64,000 nucleotides of DNA from Knufia peltigerae (taxonomy: Eukaryota > Ascomycota > Eurotiomycetes > Chaetothyriales > Trichomeriaceae): positions 1 to 64,000 of the forward strand of contig JAPDRN010000096.1 in the NCBI GenBank assembly GCA_030247855.1, written 5' to 3'. The notes beneath the pieces are model-generated. The model was not told the DNA's origin. It worked only from the letters and a program-made list of their open reading frames with translations, and ran no database searches. Positions 1 through 7,997 of this stretch are shown one piece after another. A program made the translations under genes and the position numbers. Positions within the stretch are counted from its first letter, which is position 1, and every line of letters starts with the position of its first letter.

Positions 1-157
1 TGCGGGGGCGTGAGCCGCATGGATGCGGCGACCGAGCTTACATGGACGTACTTGCAGCGTCCCCCGCAACCGGACCCACCCCGCCATCCCTCAGCAGCCC
101 AGCTTTTGACGTTGATGTTGACGTTGCCTCGGCAGGTGCAGGGCGCAGCCCTGCCGA
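1..157 (+). repeat. Composite repeat, copy A (left arm cut by window edge)
   Basis: This is the first of three copies of one composite design. Bases 1-8 are the end of the left arm, 9-60 a 52-base core and 61-85 the right arm (CCCCCGCAACCGG...). Then come three hexamers GACGTT/GATGTT/GACGTT at 108-125 and a GC hairpin at 138-154 (GCAGGGC-GCA-GCCCTGC). Read on the plus strand, the core gives two hairpins: GCCGC-ATGGAT-GCGGC at core positions 6-21 and TAC-ATGGAC-GTA at 31-42. The repeat ends directly at the stop codon of the convergent oxidoreductase gene. The other copies are at 45694-45883 (minus) and 46079-46395 (plus). The folding and its meaning are inference. Confidence 0.8.
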
Positions 158-1201
158 TCACCCCACCTGCACCCGCCGCCCTTCGCGCGCACTGTCCATC
201 CCCGCCTGCAACAACCGCATCACCTGCAGCGCCTGCTGCGCACTGACCGTCGGCGCGCCTTCGCCCTGCATCGCCGCTGCAAAGTCGGCATACAGGCGCC
301 GGTAGTCACCGGGCAGGTTGTCCACGGTGCTGCGCTCGACGTTGTCCTCCGCATCGCAGTGCAGCAGTTCGCCGTGGCGCGGATCGACGCCCCATCCCGG
401 TGCGCCTGGCGCGACGCCGCGACGCAGCTGCGCCTCCTGCACGTCCAGGCCGTGCTTGATCCAGCTTGCGCGGGTGCCATGCACGGCGAAACGAGGTGCA
501 GGCGCAGCGACCAGTGAACCGGCATGCACGATCGCGCGATGGCGCGGGTAGTGCAGTACCGCGTGGAAATAGTCGACGCCGCTGCCGCCTTCGCGCTGCA
601 CGGCAAGGTCCGCATCGATCGCCTGCGGGCAGCCGAACAGCACCAGCATCTGGTCCAGCAGGTGCGGCCCCAGGTCGTACCACAGGCCGCTGCCCGGCCC
701 ATCCTGCTCGCGCCAGCGTTCGCGCACCTGCGGACGATAGCGGTCGAAATGCGCGTGGCATTCGGCGATGTCACCGAGTGTGCCGTCGGCACGCAGTGCC
801 TGCAGGGTCAGGAAGTCCGCATCGAAGCGCCGGTTCTGGAACACGGTGACGATGCGTTCGGCGCTGCGCGCTGCAGCCAGCACCTGCTCGGCTTCGTCAA
901 CGTTCACCGCGAACGGCTTGTCCACCAGTACGTGCTTGCCAGCGGCCAGCGCGGCGATCGCCAACGGCGCGTGCTGTTCGTTCGGGGTGGCGATGACCAC
1001 CGCATCCACTGCGGGGTCATCGAAGACCTCCTGCGCGGTAGCGCGTACGTGGACGTCGGTGAAGGTGCGCAGCAGCGTATCGCGCTGCGAACTGACCACG
1101 CTGTGCAGGGCCAGCCCCGGCGTGTGCTGGATCAGCGGGGCGTGGAAGACGCGGCCGGCAAGGCCGTAGCCGATCAGGGCCAGTTGCAGCTCAGGGCGCA
1201 T
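158..1201 (-). CDS. Gfo/Idh/MocA-family oxidoreductase
   Basis: Predicted cytoplasmic NAD(P)-dependent oxidoreductase of 347 residues, a usual length for the family. The N-terminus LALIGYGLAGRVFHAPL carries the Rossmann GxGxxG-type dinucleotide motif. The family Lys-Pro motif is seen in HVLVDKPFAVN and is followed by the Gfo/Idh C-terminal sheet domain (FQNRRFDADF... and HLLDQMLVLFG). The substrate cannot be told from sequence; sugars, sugar acids or biliverdin-like compounds are typical of the family. I chose the ATG at 1199-1201 because the Rossmann strand begins right after it and GGAG lies about nine bases upstream. The reading frame stays open to 1348, but that extension has no family similarity. 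The gene is monocistronic, and its stop abuts composite repeat A. Confidence 0.85.
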   Translation of the reverse strand: MRPELQLALIGYGLAGRVFHAPLIQHTPGLALHSVVSSQRDTLLRTFTDVHVRATAQEVFDDPAVDAVVIATPNEQHAPLAIAALAAGKHVLVDKPFAVNVDEAEQVLAAARSAERIVTVFQNRRFDADFLTLQALRADGTLGDIAECHAHFDRYRPQVRERWREQDGPGSGLWYDLGPHLLDQMLVLFGCPQAIDADLAVQREGGSGVDYFHAVLHYPRHRAIVHAGSLVAAPAPRFAVHGTRASWIKHGLDVQEAQLRRGVAPGAPGWGVDPRHGELLHCDAEDNVERSTVDNLPGDYRRLYADFAAAMQGEGAPTVSAQQALQVMRLLQAGMDSAREGRRVQVG

Positions 1202-1389
1202 GGGAGGACTCCGCGCAGATCGTGAAGTGCAGGACAGGAACCTCAGGGTAAACGAGATGACTACGCGCCCGGAAGCTGAACCATTGCCGCCGCTGCTGCG
1301 CCCATTCACGTGAGCATGACCGCAGCGCCACGTCTGCACTACAAGCACTTGGCGACACTGGGCGCACCCACCAGTAGGAGAACCAGACG

Positions 1390-1773
1390 ATGAGCACCAC
1401 GACCCGTACGCTGTTGGCTTCCGCCCTCACCCTGGGCCTGGCGCTGTCCTCCTCGGCCGCATTCGCCCAGGACACCGCAGCGAAGAGCCCGCCGAAAACC
1501 GATCATTCGGCGATGACCCATGCGGACCGCCATGATTCCAACGAGCCGGTCACAGACAGCTGGATCACCACCAAGGTCAAGGCCGATCTGCTCACCAGCA
1601 GCAATGTGCCGGGTACCGAAGTGAAGGTGGAAACGGTCAATGGCGTGGTCAGCCTGAGCGGCACCGTCGCTACCCAGGCCGAGCACGACAAGGCTGTCGC
1701 CACCGCCAAGGGCATCAAGGGTGTGACCCGCGTTGATGCTTCCGCGCTGAAGGTCAGTGCCGCCAAGCGTTGA
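1390..1773 (+). CDS. Secreted BON-domain (OsmY-like) protein
   Basis: Periplasmic protein of 127 residues. A Sec signal peptide covers residues 1-26, with a likely cut after SSAAFA. A short polar linker follows, then one BON domain at about 55-122 (WITTKVKADLL, VETVNGVVSLSGTV, then KGIKGVTRVD). BON domains are found in OsmY-type stress proteins and are thought to bind phospholipid or envelope surfaces. E. coli OsmY has two BON domains; this protein has one. GGAGA at 1376-1380 is a good ribosome binding site. The gene stands alone, read away from the oxidoreductase and closed by a strong terminator, which suggests its own stress-responsive promoter in 1202-1389. I could not identify that promoter with confidence. 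Confidence 0.85.
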   Translation: MSTTTRTLLASALTLGLALSSSAAFAQDTAAKSPPKTDHSAMTHADRHDSNEPVTDSWITTKVKADLLTSSNVPGTEVKVETVNGVVSLSGTVATQAEHDKAVATAKGIKGVTRVDASALKVSAAKR

Positions 1774-1776
1774 TCG

Positions 1777-1831
1777 ACACCACAGGTTGCCAGCAGGGGC
1801 GCTCCCATGGGGTGCCCCTGTTTTGTGGTGT
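1777..1831 (+). terminator. Intrinsic terminator after the BON-domain gene
   Basis: Inner stem CAGGGGC (1794-1800) / GCCCCTG (1814-1820) is followed by TTTT at 1821-1824. Outer arms ACACCACA (1777-1784) and TGTGGTGT (1824-1831) enclose it. It lies four bases after the stop codon. Confidence 0.85.
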
Positions 1832-1974
1832 CGGGCCTGCTCGACGCGTACTGGTGGACGGCCCGCCTGATGGACCGATTACCCCAGAGGTGTGACCGGC
1901 TGCGCTATATTGCCGGTTCCGCTGCGGCCGATCCTGTCCGGATCGCACTCCCGCAGCTGAGCTGACGAGGAACT

Positions 1975-3792
1975 ATGGCGCTGGTTTTCAGTGATGACAT
2001 CTGGGATCGCTGGCGACTGCCTGCTCTGGCATTGGCAGCGGCAGCCATCATCGTGGTCCCGTGGTTGACCCTGCGCAAACTGCAGCAGGACAACGAGCTG
2101 GCCATGGGCTGGGTGACCCATACCCAGCAGGTGACCGTGGCCCTGCAGCAGCTGCAGACCGACGTGCGTGACATCGAATCGGCTGCGTTGACGCTGTCCA
2201 AAGGTGTGGATGCGCCAGGCCTGCGCGAGCGCATGGCCAAGTCCAACGATATCCCCGAGCGGCTGGCCGAACTGGGCCGGATGACTCGCGATAATCCCGA
2301 CCAGCTGATCCGCATCGGCCGCATCCAGTCGATGCTGGAAGGCCGTATGGGGGTTGCGCGTGAGCTGGCCAGGTCCGAGCCGAACAGCGACCAGCGCGAG
2401 CTGGTGCAGGACCTGAGCACGCGCTACCCGATCCGCGGCCTGGTGGAAGAGCTGCAGGCCAGTGAGGAAGCGCTGCTGGCCCAGCGCGCCGCCCAGGCGG
2501 AGCGACAGAAGCGGCAGACCAACTTCGTGTCGTGGAGCTCGCTGTTGGTGCAGCTGGCGCTGCTCGGCCTGGTGCTGTGGCTGCTGCAACGACAGATTGG
2601 CCGCCGCCTGCAGGCTGAACGGCAGTCGCAGCGCGCGGCTGCGCGCGCTGCGTCGGTGCTGCAGACCGTGCGCGAGCCGATCGTGCTGCTGGATCGCGAG
2701 CTGCGCGTGCAGCTGCACAATCCCGCGTTCTCCGAGTTGTACGGGCTGCAGGATGAGCGCGCCGACGGTCTGCTGCTGGAAAATGTAGGCGAAGGCGCGT
2801 GGCGTGATCCGGTGGTTCGCCAGCGTCTGGCCGATGTGCTGCTGCGCGGCCGCGAGCTGTGGGATTTCGAACATGAACAACGCGGTGCCGATGGCATGTC
2901 CCGCTACATGCTGCTCAACGCGCGGCGCATGCCGCTGCCTGACACCGACGACGAAGTGGTGTTGCTGACCATCAGCGATGTGACCGTGCAGCGTGCGGTG
3001 CAGACACGCGTTGAAGAGCTGAACCGGCAGCTGGAAGGCAAGGTCGCCCAGGTCTCGGAGGTCAACCGTGAGCTGGAAGCATTCAGCTATTCGGTGTCGC
3101 ACGACCTGCGGGCGCCGCTGCGCCATGTCGCCGGTTTCTCGGACAAGCTGTCGCGCCATCTGGGCGAGGCGGCCGACGAAAAGAGCCAGCACTACCTGGG
3201 GGTGATCTCCGGTTCAGCGCGGCGCATGGCCACGTTGATCGACGACCTGCTGGTCTATTCGCGCCTGGGCCGCGCCGCGATGCGCCAACAGACCGTGGAC
3301 ATGCAGTCGCTGGTGGCCGATACGCGCGCGATGCTCGACGCGAACGTGCAGAGCGAAGCCGAGAGCAGCGGCCACGCGCATCAGGTGGAGTGGAGCATCG
3401 CGCCGCTGCCGATCGTGGTGGGCGACGAAAACATGCTGCGCCAGGTCTGGCTGAACCTGCTGGGCAACGCGGTGAAGTACTCGGCCAACCGCGAGCCGGC
3501 GAAGGTCCGCGTGGACTACCAGCAGCAGCCCGATGGCGGTCATCAGTTCACGGTCAGCGACAATGGTGCAGGCTTTGACATGGCCTACGCCGGCAAGTTG
3601 TTCGGCGTTTTCCAACGCCTGCACAAGGCCAGCGACTACCCCGGCACCGGCATCGGCCTGGCCAGCGTGCGCAGGGTGCTGACCCGCCACGGCGGCCGCA
3701 TATGGGCCGAGGCCGCACCGGATGCCGGCGCCACCTTCCACTTCTATCTTCCCCCCGTGCTCGACGCGGACAAACAGGGCCCCATCACATGA
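1975..3792 (+). CDS. Membrane sensor histidine kinase (PAS, HisKA, HATPase)
   Basis: Membrane histidine kinase of 605 residues. The first membrane segment is at about 13-32 and the second at about 183-205. They enclose a helical periplasmic sensor of CHASE3-like character. A PAS-like domain follows at 225-340 (LQTVREPIVLLDRE). The phosphoacceptor is His376 in SYSVSHDLRAPL, a form common in bacteriophytochrome-type kinases. The ATPase motifs are NLLGNAVKYS, SDNGAGFD and GTGIGLA. The next gene overlaps by four bases (ATGA), so the receiver is its probable partner. An inverted repeat ACCGGC/GCCGGT at 1895-1917 brackets a possible -10 box (TATATT) upstream. The signal sensed is unknown. Confidence 0.9.
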   Translation: MALVFSDDIWDRWRLPALALAAAAIIVVPWLTLRKLQQDNELAMGWVTHTQQVTVALQQLQTDVRDIESAALTLSKGVDAPGLRERMAKSNDIPERLAELGRMTRDNPDQLIRIGRIQSMLEGRMGVARELARSEPNSDQRELVQDLSTRYPIRGLVEELQASEEALLAQRAAQAERQKRQTNFVSWSSLLVQLALLGLVLWLLQRQIGRRLQAERQSQRAAARAASVLQTVREPIVLLDRELRVQLHNPAFSELYGLQDERADGLLLENVGEGAWRDPVVRQRLADVLLRGRELWDFEHEQRGADGMSRYMLLNARRMPLPDTDDEVVLLTISDVTVQRAVQTRVEELNRQLEGKVAQVSEVNRELEAFSYSVSHDLRAPLRHVAGFSDKLSRHLGEAADEKSQHYLGVISGSARRMATLIDDLLVYSRLGRAAMRQQTVDMQSLVADTRAMLDANVQSEAESSGHAHQVEWSIAPLPIVVGDENMLRQVWLNLLGNAVKYSANREPAKVRVDYQQQPDGGHQFTVSDNGAGFDMAYAGKLFGVFQRLHKASDYPGTGIGLASVRRVLTRHGGRIWAEAAPDAGATFHFYLPPVLDADKQGPIT

Positions 3793-4229
3793 CGACGCTG
3801 CGCACCATCCTCCTTGCCGAAGACAGCCCGGCCGACGCCGAAATGGCGATCGATGCGCTGCAGGAAGCGCGCCTGGCCAATCCCATCGTGCACGTCGAAG
3901 ACGGCGTGGAAGTGATGGACTACCTGCTGCGCCGTGGCGCCTTCGCCAGCCGCGAAGAAGGCCTGCCGGCGGTGCTGCTGCTGGACATCAAGATGCCGCG
4001 CATGGATGGCCTGGAAGTGCTGCGGCAGATCCGCGAACACGATGAGCTGAAGCGGTTGCCGGTGGTGATCCTGTCCTCTTCACGCGAGGAAAGCGACCTG
4101 GCCCGCAGCTGGGACATGGGCGTCAACGCGTACGTGGTCAAGCCGGTGGACGTGGACCAGTTCTTCGGCGCAGTGCAGACCCTGGGCAAGTTCTGGGCAC
4201 TGATCAACCAAGCTCCGGAGATCGAGTAA
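3789..4229 (+). CDS. Single-domain response regulator (Rcp1/CheY-like)
   Basis: Stand-alone receiver of 146 residues with no output domain. The acidic pocket is Glu11-Asp12 (LLAEDSPAD), the phosphoacceptor Asp66 (VLLLDIKMPRMDG), and the switch and lysine residues lie in VILSSS and YVVKPVD. The long insertion between strands 2 and 3 (VEVMDYLLRRGAFASREEG) is typical of the Rcp1 group that pairs with phytochrome-type kinases. It starts inside the stop of the kinase gene (ATGA), so translation is coupled. It ends four bases before the hybrid kinase, so the three probably form one phosphorelay. It may carry phosphate between the two kinases or act on a target outside this locus. Confidence 0.9.
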   Translation: MTTLRTILLAEDSPADAEMAIDALQEARLANPIVHVEDGVEVMDYLLRRGAFASREEGLPAVLLLDIKMPRMDGLEVLRQIREHDELKRLPVVILSSSREESDLARSWDMGVNAYVVKPVDVDQFFGAVQTLGKFWALINQAPEIE

Positions 4230-4233
4230 GCCC

Positions 4234-5745
4234 ATGCCCCTGACCGGTCCCGCGCTCGACGCATTGCGCATCCTGCTGGTGGAAGATTCCCCCGAGGATG
4301 CCGAGCTGATGTCCGAACAGATGCTCGATGCGGGCCTTGAGGCCACGTTCGAGCGTGTCGAGAGCGCGGACGATCTACGCCGTGCGCTGGCGCGCTTCCA
4401 GCCGGACATCGTGCTGTCCGACCTGAGCATGCCGGGCTTTTCCGGCGACGACGCGCTGCGCATCGTGCGCGATGCGTTGCCGGAAGTGCCCTTCATCTTC
4501 GTCTCCGGCACCATGGGCGAGGAGAATGCGGTGGCGGCCCTGCAGAAGGGGGCCAACGATTACATCATCAAGCACCAGCCGGCACGCCTGCCGTCCGCCG
4601 TGGCGCGCGCGGTGCGTGAGGCACGCAGCGCCATCGAGCGCTCGCGGGTGGAAACCGAGCTGATGCGCGCGCAACGGCTGGAAAGCCTGTCGCTGCTGGC
4701 GGCGGGCCTGAGCCACGATCTGCGCAACATCCTGCAGCCGCTGCTGATCATGCCGGACCTGCTGAAAGCGCGTACCGAGGATCCGCAACTGCACCACTTG
4801 GCCGACGTGATCGCCGAGTGCGGTCGCCGTGGCCATGAGATGGCCGAATCGATGCTGTCGTTCGTGCGCGGTTCGCGCAAGGCCAGCGAACGCATCCACA
4901 TCGATGACCTGTTCCAGGCCGTGGCGCTGCTGTTGCGCAGCAACGTGCCCGATGGCGTCCGCCTGGACCTGGTGGTCGAGGACGAGGGGCTGGTGGTCGA
5001 TGCCAACTACACCGAACTGCAGCAGGTGTTGTTGAACCTGGCGCTCAATGCGATCCAGGCGATGCCCAATGGTGGCAACCTGAGCCTGACCGCCAGCCAT
5101 GGTGGCCAGCGCGATGGCGAGGACTGGCTGCGCATCGCGGTGGTCGATGAAGGCACCGGCATGGATGCGGACACGCTGTCGCATCTGTTCAATCCATTCT
5201 TCACCACCAAGGCCAATGGCACCGGGCTGGGCCTGATTTCCTGCAAGCGCATCGTTGAAGGCGCCGGTGGCAGCATCCACGTCAACAGCCAGTTGGGGCA
5301 GGGCACCTGCTTCGAGCTGCGTTTGCCGATGCATGCCAGCGCCGAGGGCGGCGAACCGATCGAACAACTGGTGGCGCTGGGCAGTGGCCAGTCGATCCTG
5401 GTGGTTGATGGTGAAGCTACCCGCCTGTCGCTGCTGGGCAATGCGCTGTCCAGCCAGGGCTACCAGCTGCAGCTGGCCTCCGATGGCCCGGCCGCGCTGC
5501 GCTGGATGCAGCAGGAGGCGATGCCGGCGCTGGTGATTGCCGATGCCGGCTCCAAGCTGTTGTCGGCCAGCCAGTTGCTGGGCGAGATGGCCACGCTTGG
5601 GTATCGCGGTCCGGCGCTGATACTGGAAGATGCTGCCGGGGAAATGCCGGCGGATGTGCTACCCGCAGGCATCGAGGTGCACCTGCTGCGCAAGCCGCTG
5701 CAGATGCAGCAGGTATTCCGCGCAGTGGCCGACGCACTCGGCTGA
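4234..5745 (+). CDS. Hybrid REC-histidine kinase-REC protein
   Basis: Soluble protein of 503 residues with no membrane segment. An N-terminal receiver at about 10-130 has pocket Glu17-Asp18, phosphoacceptor Asp63 (IVLSDLSMPG) and Lys113. A kinase core follows with His161 in AAGLSHDLRNILQP, an NtrB-like H-box, then N-box LNLALNAIQAMP, VVDEGTGMD and GTGLGL. A C-terminal receiver-like domain is at about 388-503 (SILVVDGEATRLS). In that last domain the acidic pair is reduced to one Asp and the phosphoacceptor region reads LVIADAGS, so its activity is uncertain. The gene is co-transcribed with the kinase and receiver before it. The order suggests phosphate passes from membrane kinase to receiver to this hybrid. 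Confidence 0.88.
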   Translation: MPLTGPALDALRILLVEDSPEDAELMSEQMLDAGLEATFERVESADDLRRALARFQPDIVLSDLSMPGFSGDDALRIVRDALPEVPFIFVSGTMGEENAVAALQKGANDYIIKHQPARLPSAVARAVREARSAIERSRVETELMRAQRLESLSLLAAGLSHDLRNILQPLLIMPDLLKARTEDPQLHHLADVIAECGRRGHEMAESMLSFVRGSRKASERIHIDDLFQAVALLLRSNVPDGVRLDLVVEDEGLVVDANYTELQQVLLNLALNAIQAMPNGGNLSLTASHGGQRDGEDWLRIAVVDEGTGMDADTLSHLFNPFFTTKANGTGLGLISCKRIVEGAGGSIHVNSQLGQGTCFELRLPMHASAEGGEPIEQLVALGSGQSILVVDGEATRLSLLGNALSSQGYQLQLASDGPAALRWMQQEAMPALVIADAGSKLLSASQLLGEMATLGYRGPALILEDAAGEMPADVLPAGIEVHLLRKPLQMQQVFRAVADALG

Positions 5746-5756
5746 TACAGGGGGGA

Positions 5757-5821
5757 CGGCCGCTGGTCGGCATCCGCACAGGATTGGATCATTGTGGTTG
5801 CCGGCCAGCGGCCGGCACTAC
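5757..5821. repeat. SMAG/REP pair
   Basis: An inverted pair: a degenerate unit at 5757-5773 and a full unit at 5797-5821, ending in CTAC (GTAG head on the minus strand). It lies between convergent genes and may act as a bidirectional transcription end. Its GTAG head contains the stop codon of the Anbu gene at 5818-5820. Confidence 0.85.
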
Positions 5822-6561
5822 GGCTGCCCGGGTTCCCATGGAAACCGCGGCAGGCTTTCCACGGCCTGTTCCAGCCGCCGCGACCAGTTCTGGTGGATGT
5901 CGGCGTACAGCGGTGAATCGGCGCCCAGCCGCAGCTGCTGGCTGATCCGCAGTTCGCCGGCGCGCAGCAGCGCAAGGTCGACCGGCAGGCCCACCGACAG
6001 GTTGGAACGGATGGTCGAATCCAGAGAGACGATCGCGGTGCGCGCGGCATCTTCCAGGTGCGTGGACGGCGTCACGATGCGGTCCAGGATCGGCTTGCCG
6101 TACTTGGATTCACCGATCTGCAGATAGGGCGTTTCCGGCGAGGCAGCGATGGCGTTGCCCAGCGGGTAGACCATGTACAGGCCGGGCTGTTCGCCGGCAA
6201 TCTGCCCGCCGAAGATCAGGGTCGCCTGGGTGTTCACCCCGTCATGGCCGTGTTCGGTGTGCTGGCTCTGCACCTGGCTGTCCACCAGCAGGGAGCCGAC
6301 GTAGGCCGCAGCCTCGAACAGATGGGCCATGTCGCGCAGGTTCGGCGTGCGTCGCTCGTCGGCATCGCGCTTCAGCCGCGACACCAGCAACTGCGTCGTG
6401 GCCAGGTTGCCCGCAGCCATCATCACGTAGGCGGCCTGGCCGGGATATTCGAACACGTGCAGTTTGCGGTGCACGCGGACATCGTCCAGCGCAGCATTGG
6501 TGCGGGTGTCGGCGGCGAAGACCAGGCCCTCGTCCACCTCGATTCCAACGCAATAGGTCAT
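5818..6561 (-). CDS. Anbu-type proteasome-like peptidase
   Basis: Cytoplasmic Ntn-hydrolase of 247 residues resembling Anbu, the ancestral proteasome beta-subunit homologue. It opens MTYCVGIEVDEGLVFAADTR, the Anbu pattern in which Thr2 would become the catalytic N-terminal nucleophile after Met removal. The second strand carries Asp and Arg of AADTRTNA, and a Lys is in VHRKLHVF. Anbu is usually encoded beside transglutaminase-like, alpha-E and ATP-grasp genes; none of these is next to it here. The substrate is unknown, and the enzyme class is known to form open-ring or helical assemblies. The TAG stop is provided by the GTAG head of the flanking REP. It is divergent from folK. Confidence 0.85.
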   Translation of the reverse strand: MTYCVGIEVDEGLVFAADTRTNAALDDVRVHRKLHVFEYPGQAAYVMMAAGNLATTQLLVSRLKRDADERRTPNLRDMAHLFEAAAYVGSLLVDSQVQSQHTEHGHDGVNTQATLIFGGQIAGEQPGLYMVYPLGNAIAASPETPYLQIGESKYGKPILDRIVTPSTHLEDAARTAIVSLDSTIRSNLSVGLPVDLALLRAGELRISQQLRLGADSPLYADIHQNWSRRLEQAVESLPRFPWEPGQP

Positions 6562-6654
6562 GTCGGTGCCCTATCATATGCGTCCCGGATTGTAGGCAGG
6601 TCGTTGTGACGATGGCATGCCCGCGCTCCACCTGATTGCCGTCACCGGAACCGC

Positions 6655-7140
6655 ATGACCACCGTGCTCCTGAGCCTGGGCAGCAACGTCCACCCCCGCC
6701 GCTACCTCCACGCTGCGGTGGCGGCCCTGCGCGAGCGCTTTGGTGCGCTGCAGGTGTCTGCCGCCTACCGTACCGCCGCCGTCGGTTTCGAGGGTCCGGC
6801 CTTCCTCAACAACGGCGTTGCCATCGAGACCGACCTGCCGCTGCAGGAGCTGGATGACTGGCTGCATGCACTGGAAGATGCGCACGGTCGTGACCGCAGC
6901 GGTCCGCGTTTCTCCGACCGGACCCTGGACGTCGATGTGGTGTTCTATGGCGACCTGGTGGTGGAAGGCCCCGGCCATCTGCGCATTCCACGCCCGGAAC
7001 TGAAGCATGCGTTCGTGCTGAAGCCGCTGGCTGATATCGCCCCGGATTTCATCGATCCGGTCAGCGGCCTGGACCTGGCCACGCTGTGGCGCGCACACAA
7101 GCAGTATGGCGAAGTGTTCGAGGTCGTGGACCTCGAATGA
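6655..7140 (+). CDS. folK: 2-amino-4-hydroxy-6-hydroxymethyldihydropteridine pyrophosphokinase
   Basis: Folate synthesis enzyme of 161 residues that transfers pyrophosphate from ATP to 6-hydroxymethyl-7,8-dihydropterin in the cytoplasm. LLSLGSNVHPRRYL is the N-terminal signature (GSN). The FolK consensus RxGPRTLDxD appears here as DRSGPRFSDRTLDVDVVFYG, which has a small insertion between GPR and RTLD. This is seen in a divergent FolK subgroup. The rest (LRIPRPELKHAFVLKPLADIAP) is standard. It faces a pteridine reductase gene across a REP pair, so two pterin-handling enzymes are neighbours. The insertion leaves some room for a related pterin kinase role. Confidence 0.85.
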   Translation: MTTVLLSLGSNVHPRRYLHAAVAALRERFGALQVSAAYRTAAVGFEGPAFLNNGVAIETDLPLQELDDWLHALEDAHGRDRSGPRFSDRTLDVDVVFYGDLVVEGPGHLRIPRPELKHAFVLKPLADIAPDFIDPVSGLDLATLWRAHKQYGEVFEVVDLE

Positions 7141-7145
7141 CGGAG

Positions 7146-7197
7146 GTTGCCGGCCAGCGGCCGGCACTACCGGTAGTGCCGGCCGCTGGCCGACAAC
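7146..7197. repeat. SMAG/REP inverted pair between convergent genes
   Basis: Two units face each other tail to tail around CG: GTTGCCGGCCAG...CACTAC and GTAGTGCCGG...GACAAC. Together they form a long near-perfect hairpin between the folK and pteridine reductase stops, well placed as a bidirectional terminator. Confidence 0.9.
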
Positions 7198-7200
7198 ATT

Positions 7201-7938
7201 TCAGCTGACCGTACGCCCACCATCCACACGCAGGGTGTGGCCGGTGACGAAGCTGGCCTCGGCCGCCAGCCAGTACACCGCTTCGGCGATTTCCTCGACC
7301 GTGCCGATCCGCGCCAGCGGCGTGCGCGCCAGCAGCGCCTCGCGGGCGAAATCGTCCTTGCCCTGTTCCGGCCACAGGATCGCACCGGGCGCCACCGCAT
7401 TCACCCGCACCTTCGGCGCCAGTTCCAGCGCCAGCGAGCGGGTCGCCATTTCCAGCGCCGCCTTGGCCATGGTGTAGGCGATGTGGTCTCGCATCGGGTC
7501 GGTGCCGTGCAGGTCGGTCAGGTTGACGATGCAGCCGTGCTGGCGGCGCAGGTACGGCGCGGCGGCCTGGGCCAGCAGCAGGGGGGCGCGCGCGTTGACC
7601 GCGTACAGCTCGTCCATCGCCTCGGCGGTGACCTGGCCGAGCGGGGTGGGGAAGAAGTTGGAGGCGTTGTTGACCAGCGCATCGAGGCGGCCGAAGTGGG
7701 CCACCGCCTGCTCGACCAGATCGGCCAGGGCGTCGGCGTCGCGCAGGTCGGCCTGCAACGCCAGCACGCTGCCGGGGCGCTCGTTGTCCAGGTTGAAGGC
7801 GGCCTGCTGCAGTTCGGCGCTGGAGGTATTGGCGTGCAGCACCACCGACCAGCCACAGGCGTGGAACTGGCGGGCGATGGCCGCGCCGATCCGGCGTGCG
7901 CTGCCGGTGATCAGGGCCACGGGGGCGGTGTCACTCAT
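7201..7938 (-). CDS. Pteridine reductase-like short-chain dehydrogenase
   Basis: NADPH-dependent SDR of 245 residues. The cofactor loop reads TGSARRIG, the TGxxxRxG variant that marks pteridine reductases (PTR1/FolM group) as opposed to the TGxxxGxG of ordinary SDRs. Other motifs are LVNNASNF, the catalytic region VNLTDLHG with Asp replacing the usual Ser, YTMAKAAL (YxxxK) and the C-terminal VDGGRTVS. It probably reduces dihydropterins or dihydrofolate in the cytoplasm, supporting folate salvage. It is divergent from the methyltransferase gene and convergent with folK. Its identity as a pteridine reductase is inferred from these motifs and its neighbour. Confidence 0.85.
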   Translation of the reverse strand: MSDTAPVALITGSARRIGAAIARQFHACGWSVVLHANTSSAELQQAAFNLDNERPGSVLALQADLRDADALADLVEQAVAHFGRLDALVNNASNFFPTPLGQVTAEAMDELYAVNARAPLLLAQAAAPYLRRQHGCIVNLTDLHGTDPMRDHIAYTMAKAALEMATRSLALELAPKVRVNAVAPGAILWPEQGKDDFAREALLARTPLARIGTVEEIAEAVYWLAAEASFVTGHTLRVDGGRTVS

Positions 7939-7997
7939 CGAGGGTCCTCCAAGGCTCGGCTATCCTGTGCACCATTGTCACCGCATTCGAAGACGCC

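Noticed and set aside
138..154. GCAGGGC-GCA-GCCCTGC as an ordinary intrinsic terminator
   Set aside because: No U-run follows on either strand, and the same hairpin recurs as a fixed part of the composite repeat at 45695-45711 and 46378-46394. A role in ending transcripts remains possible but is not typical.
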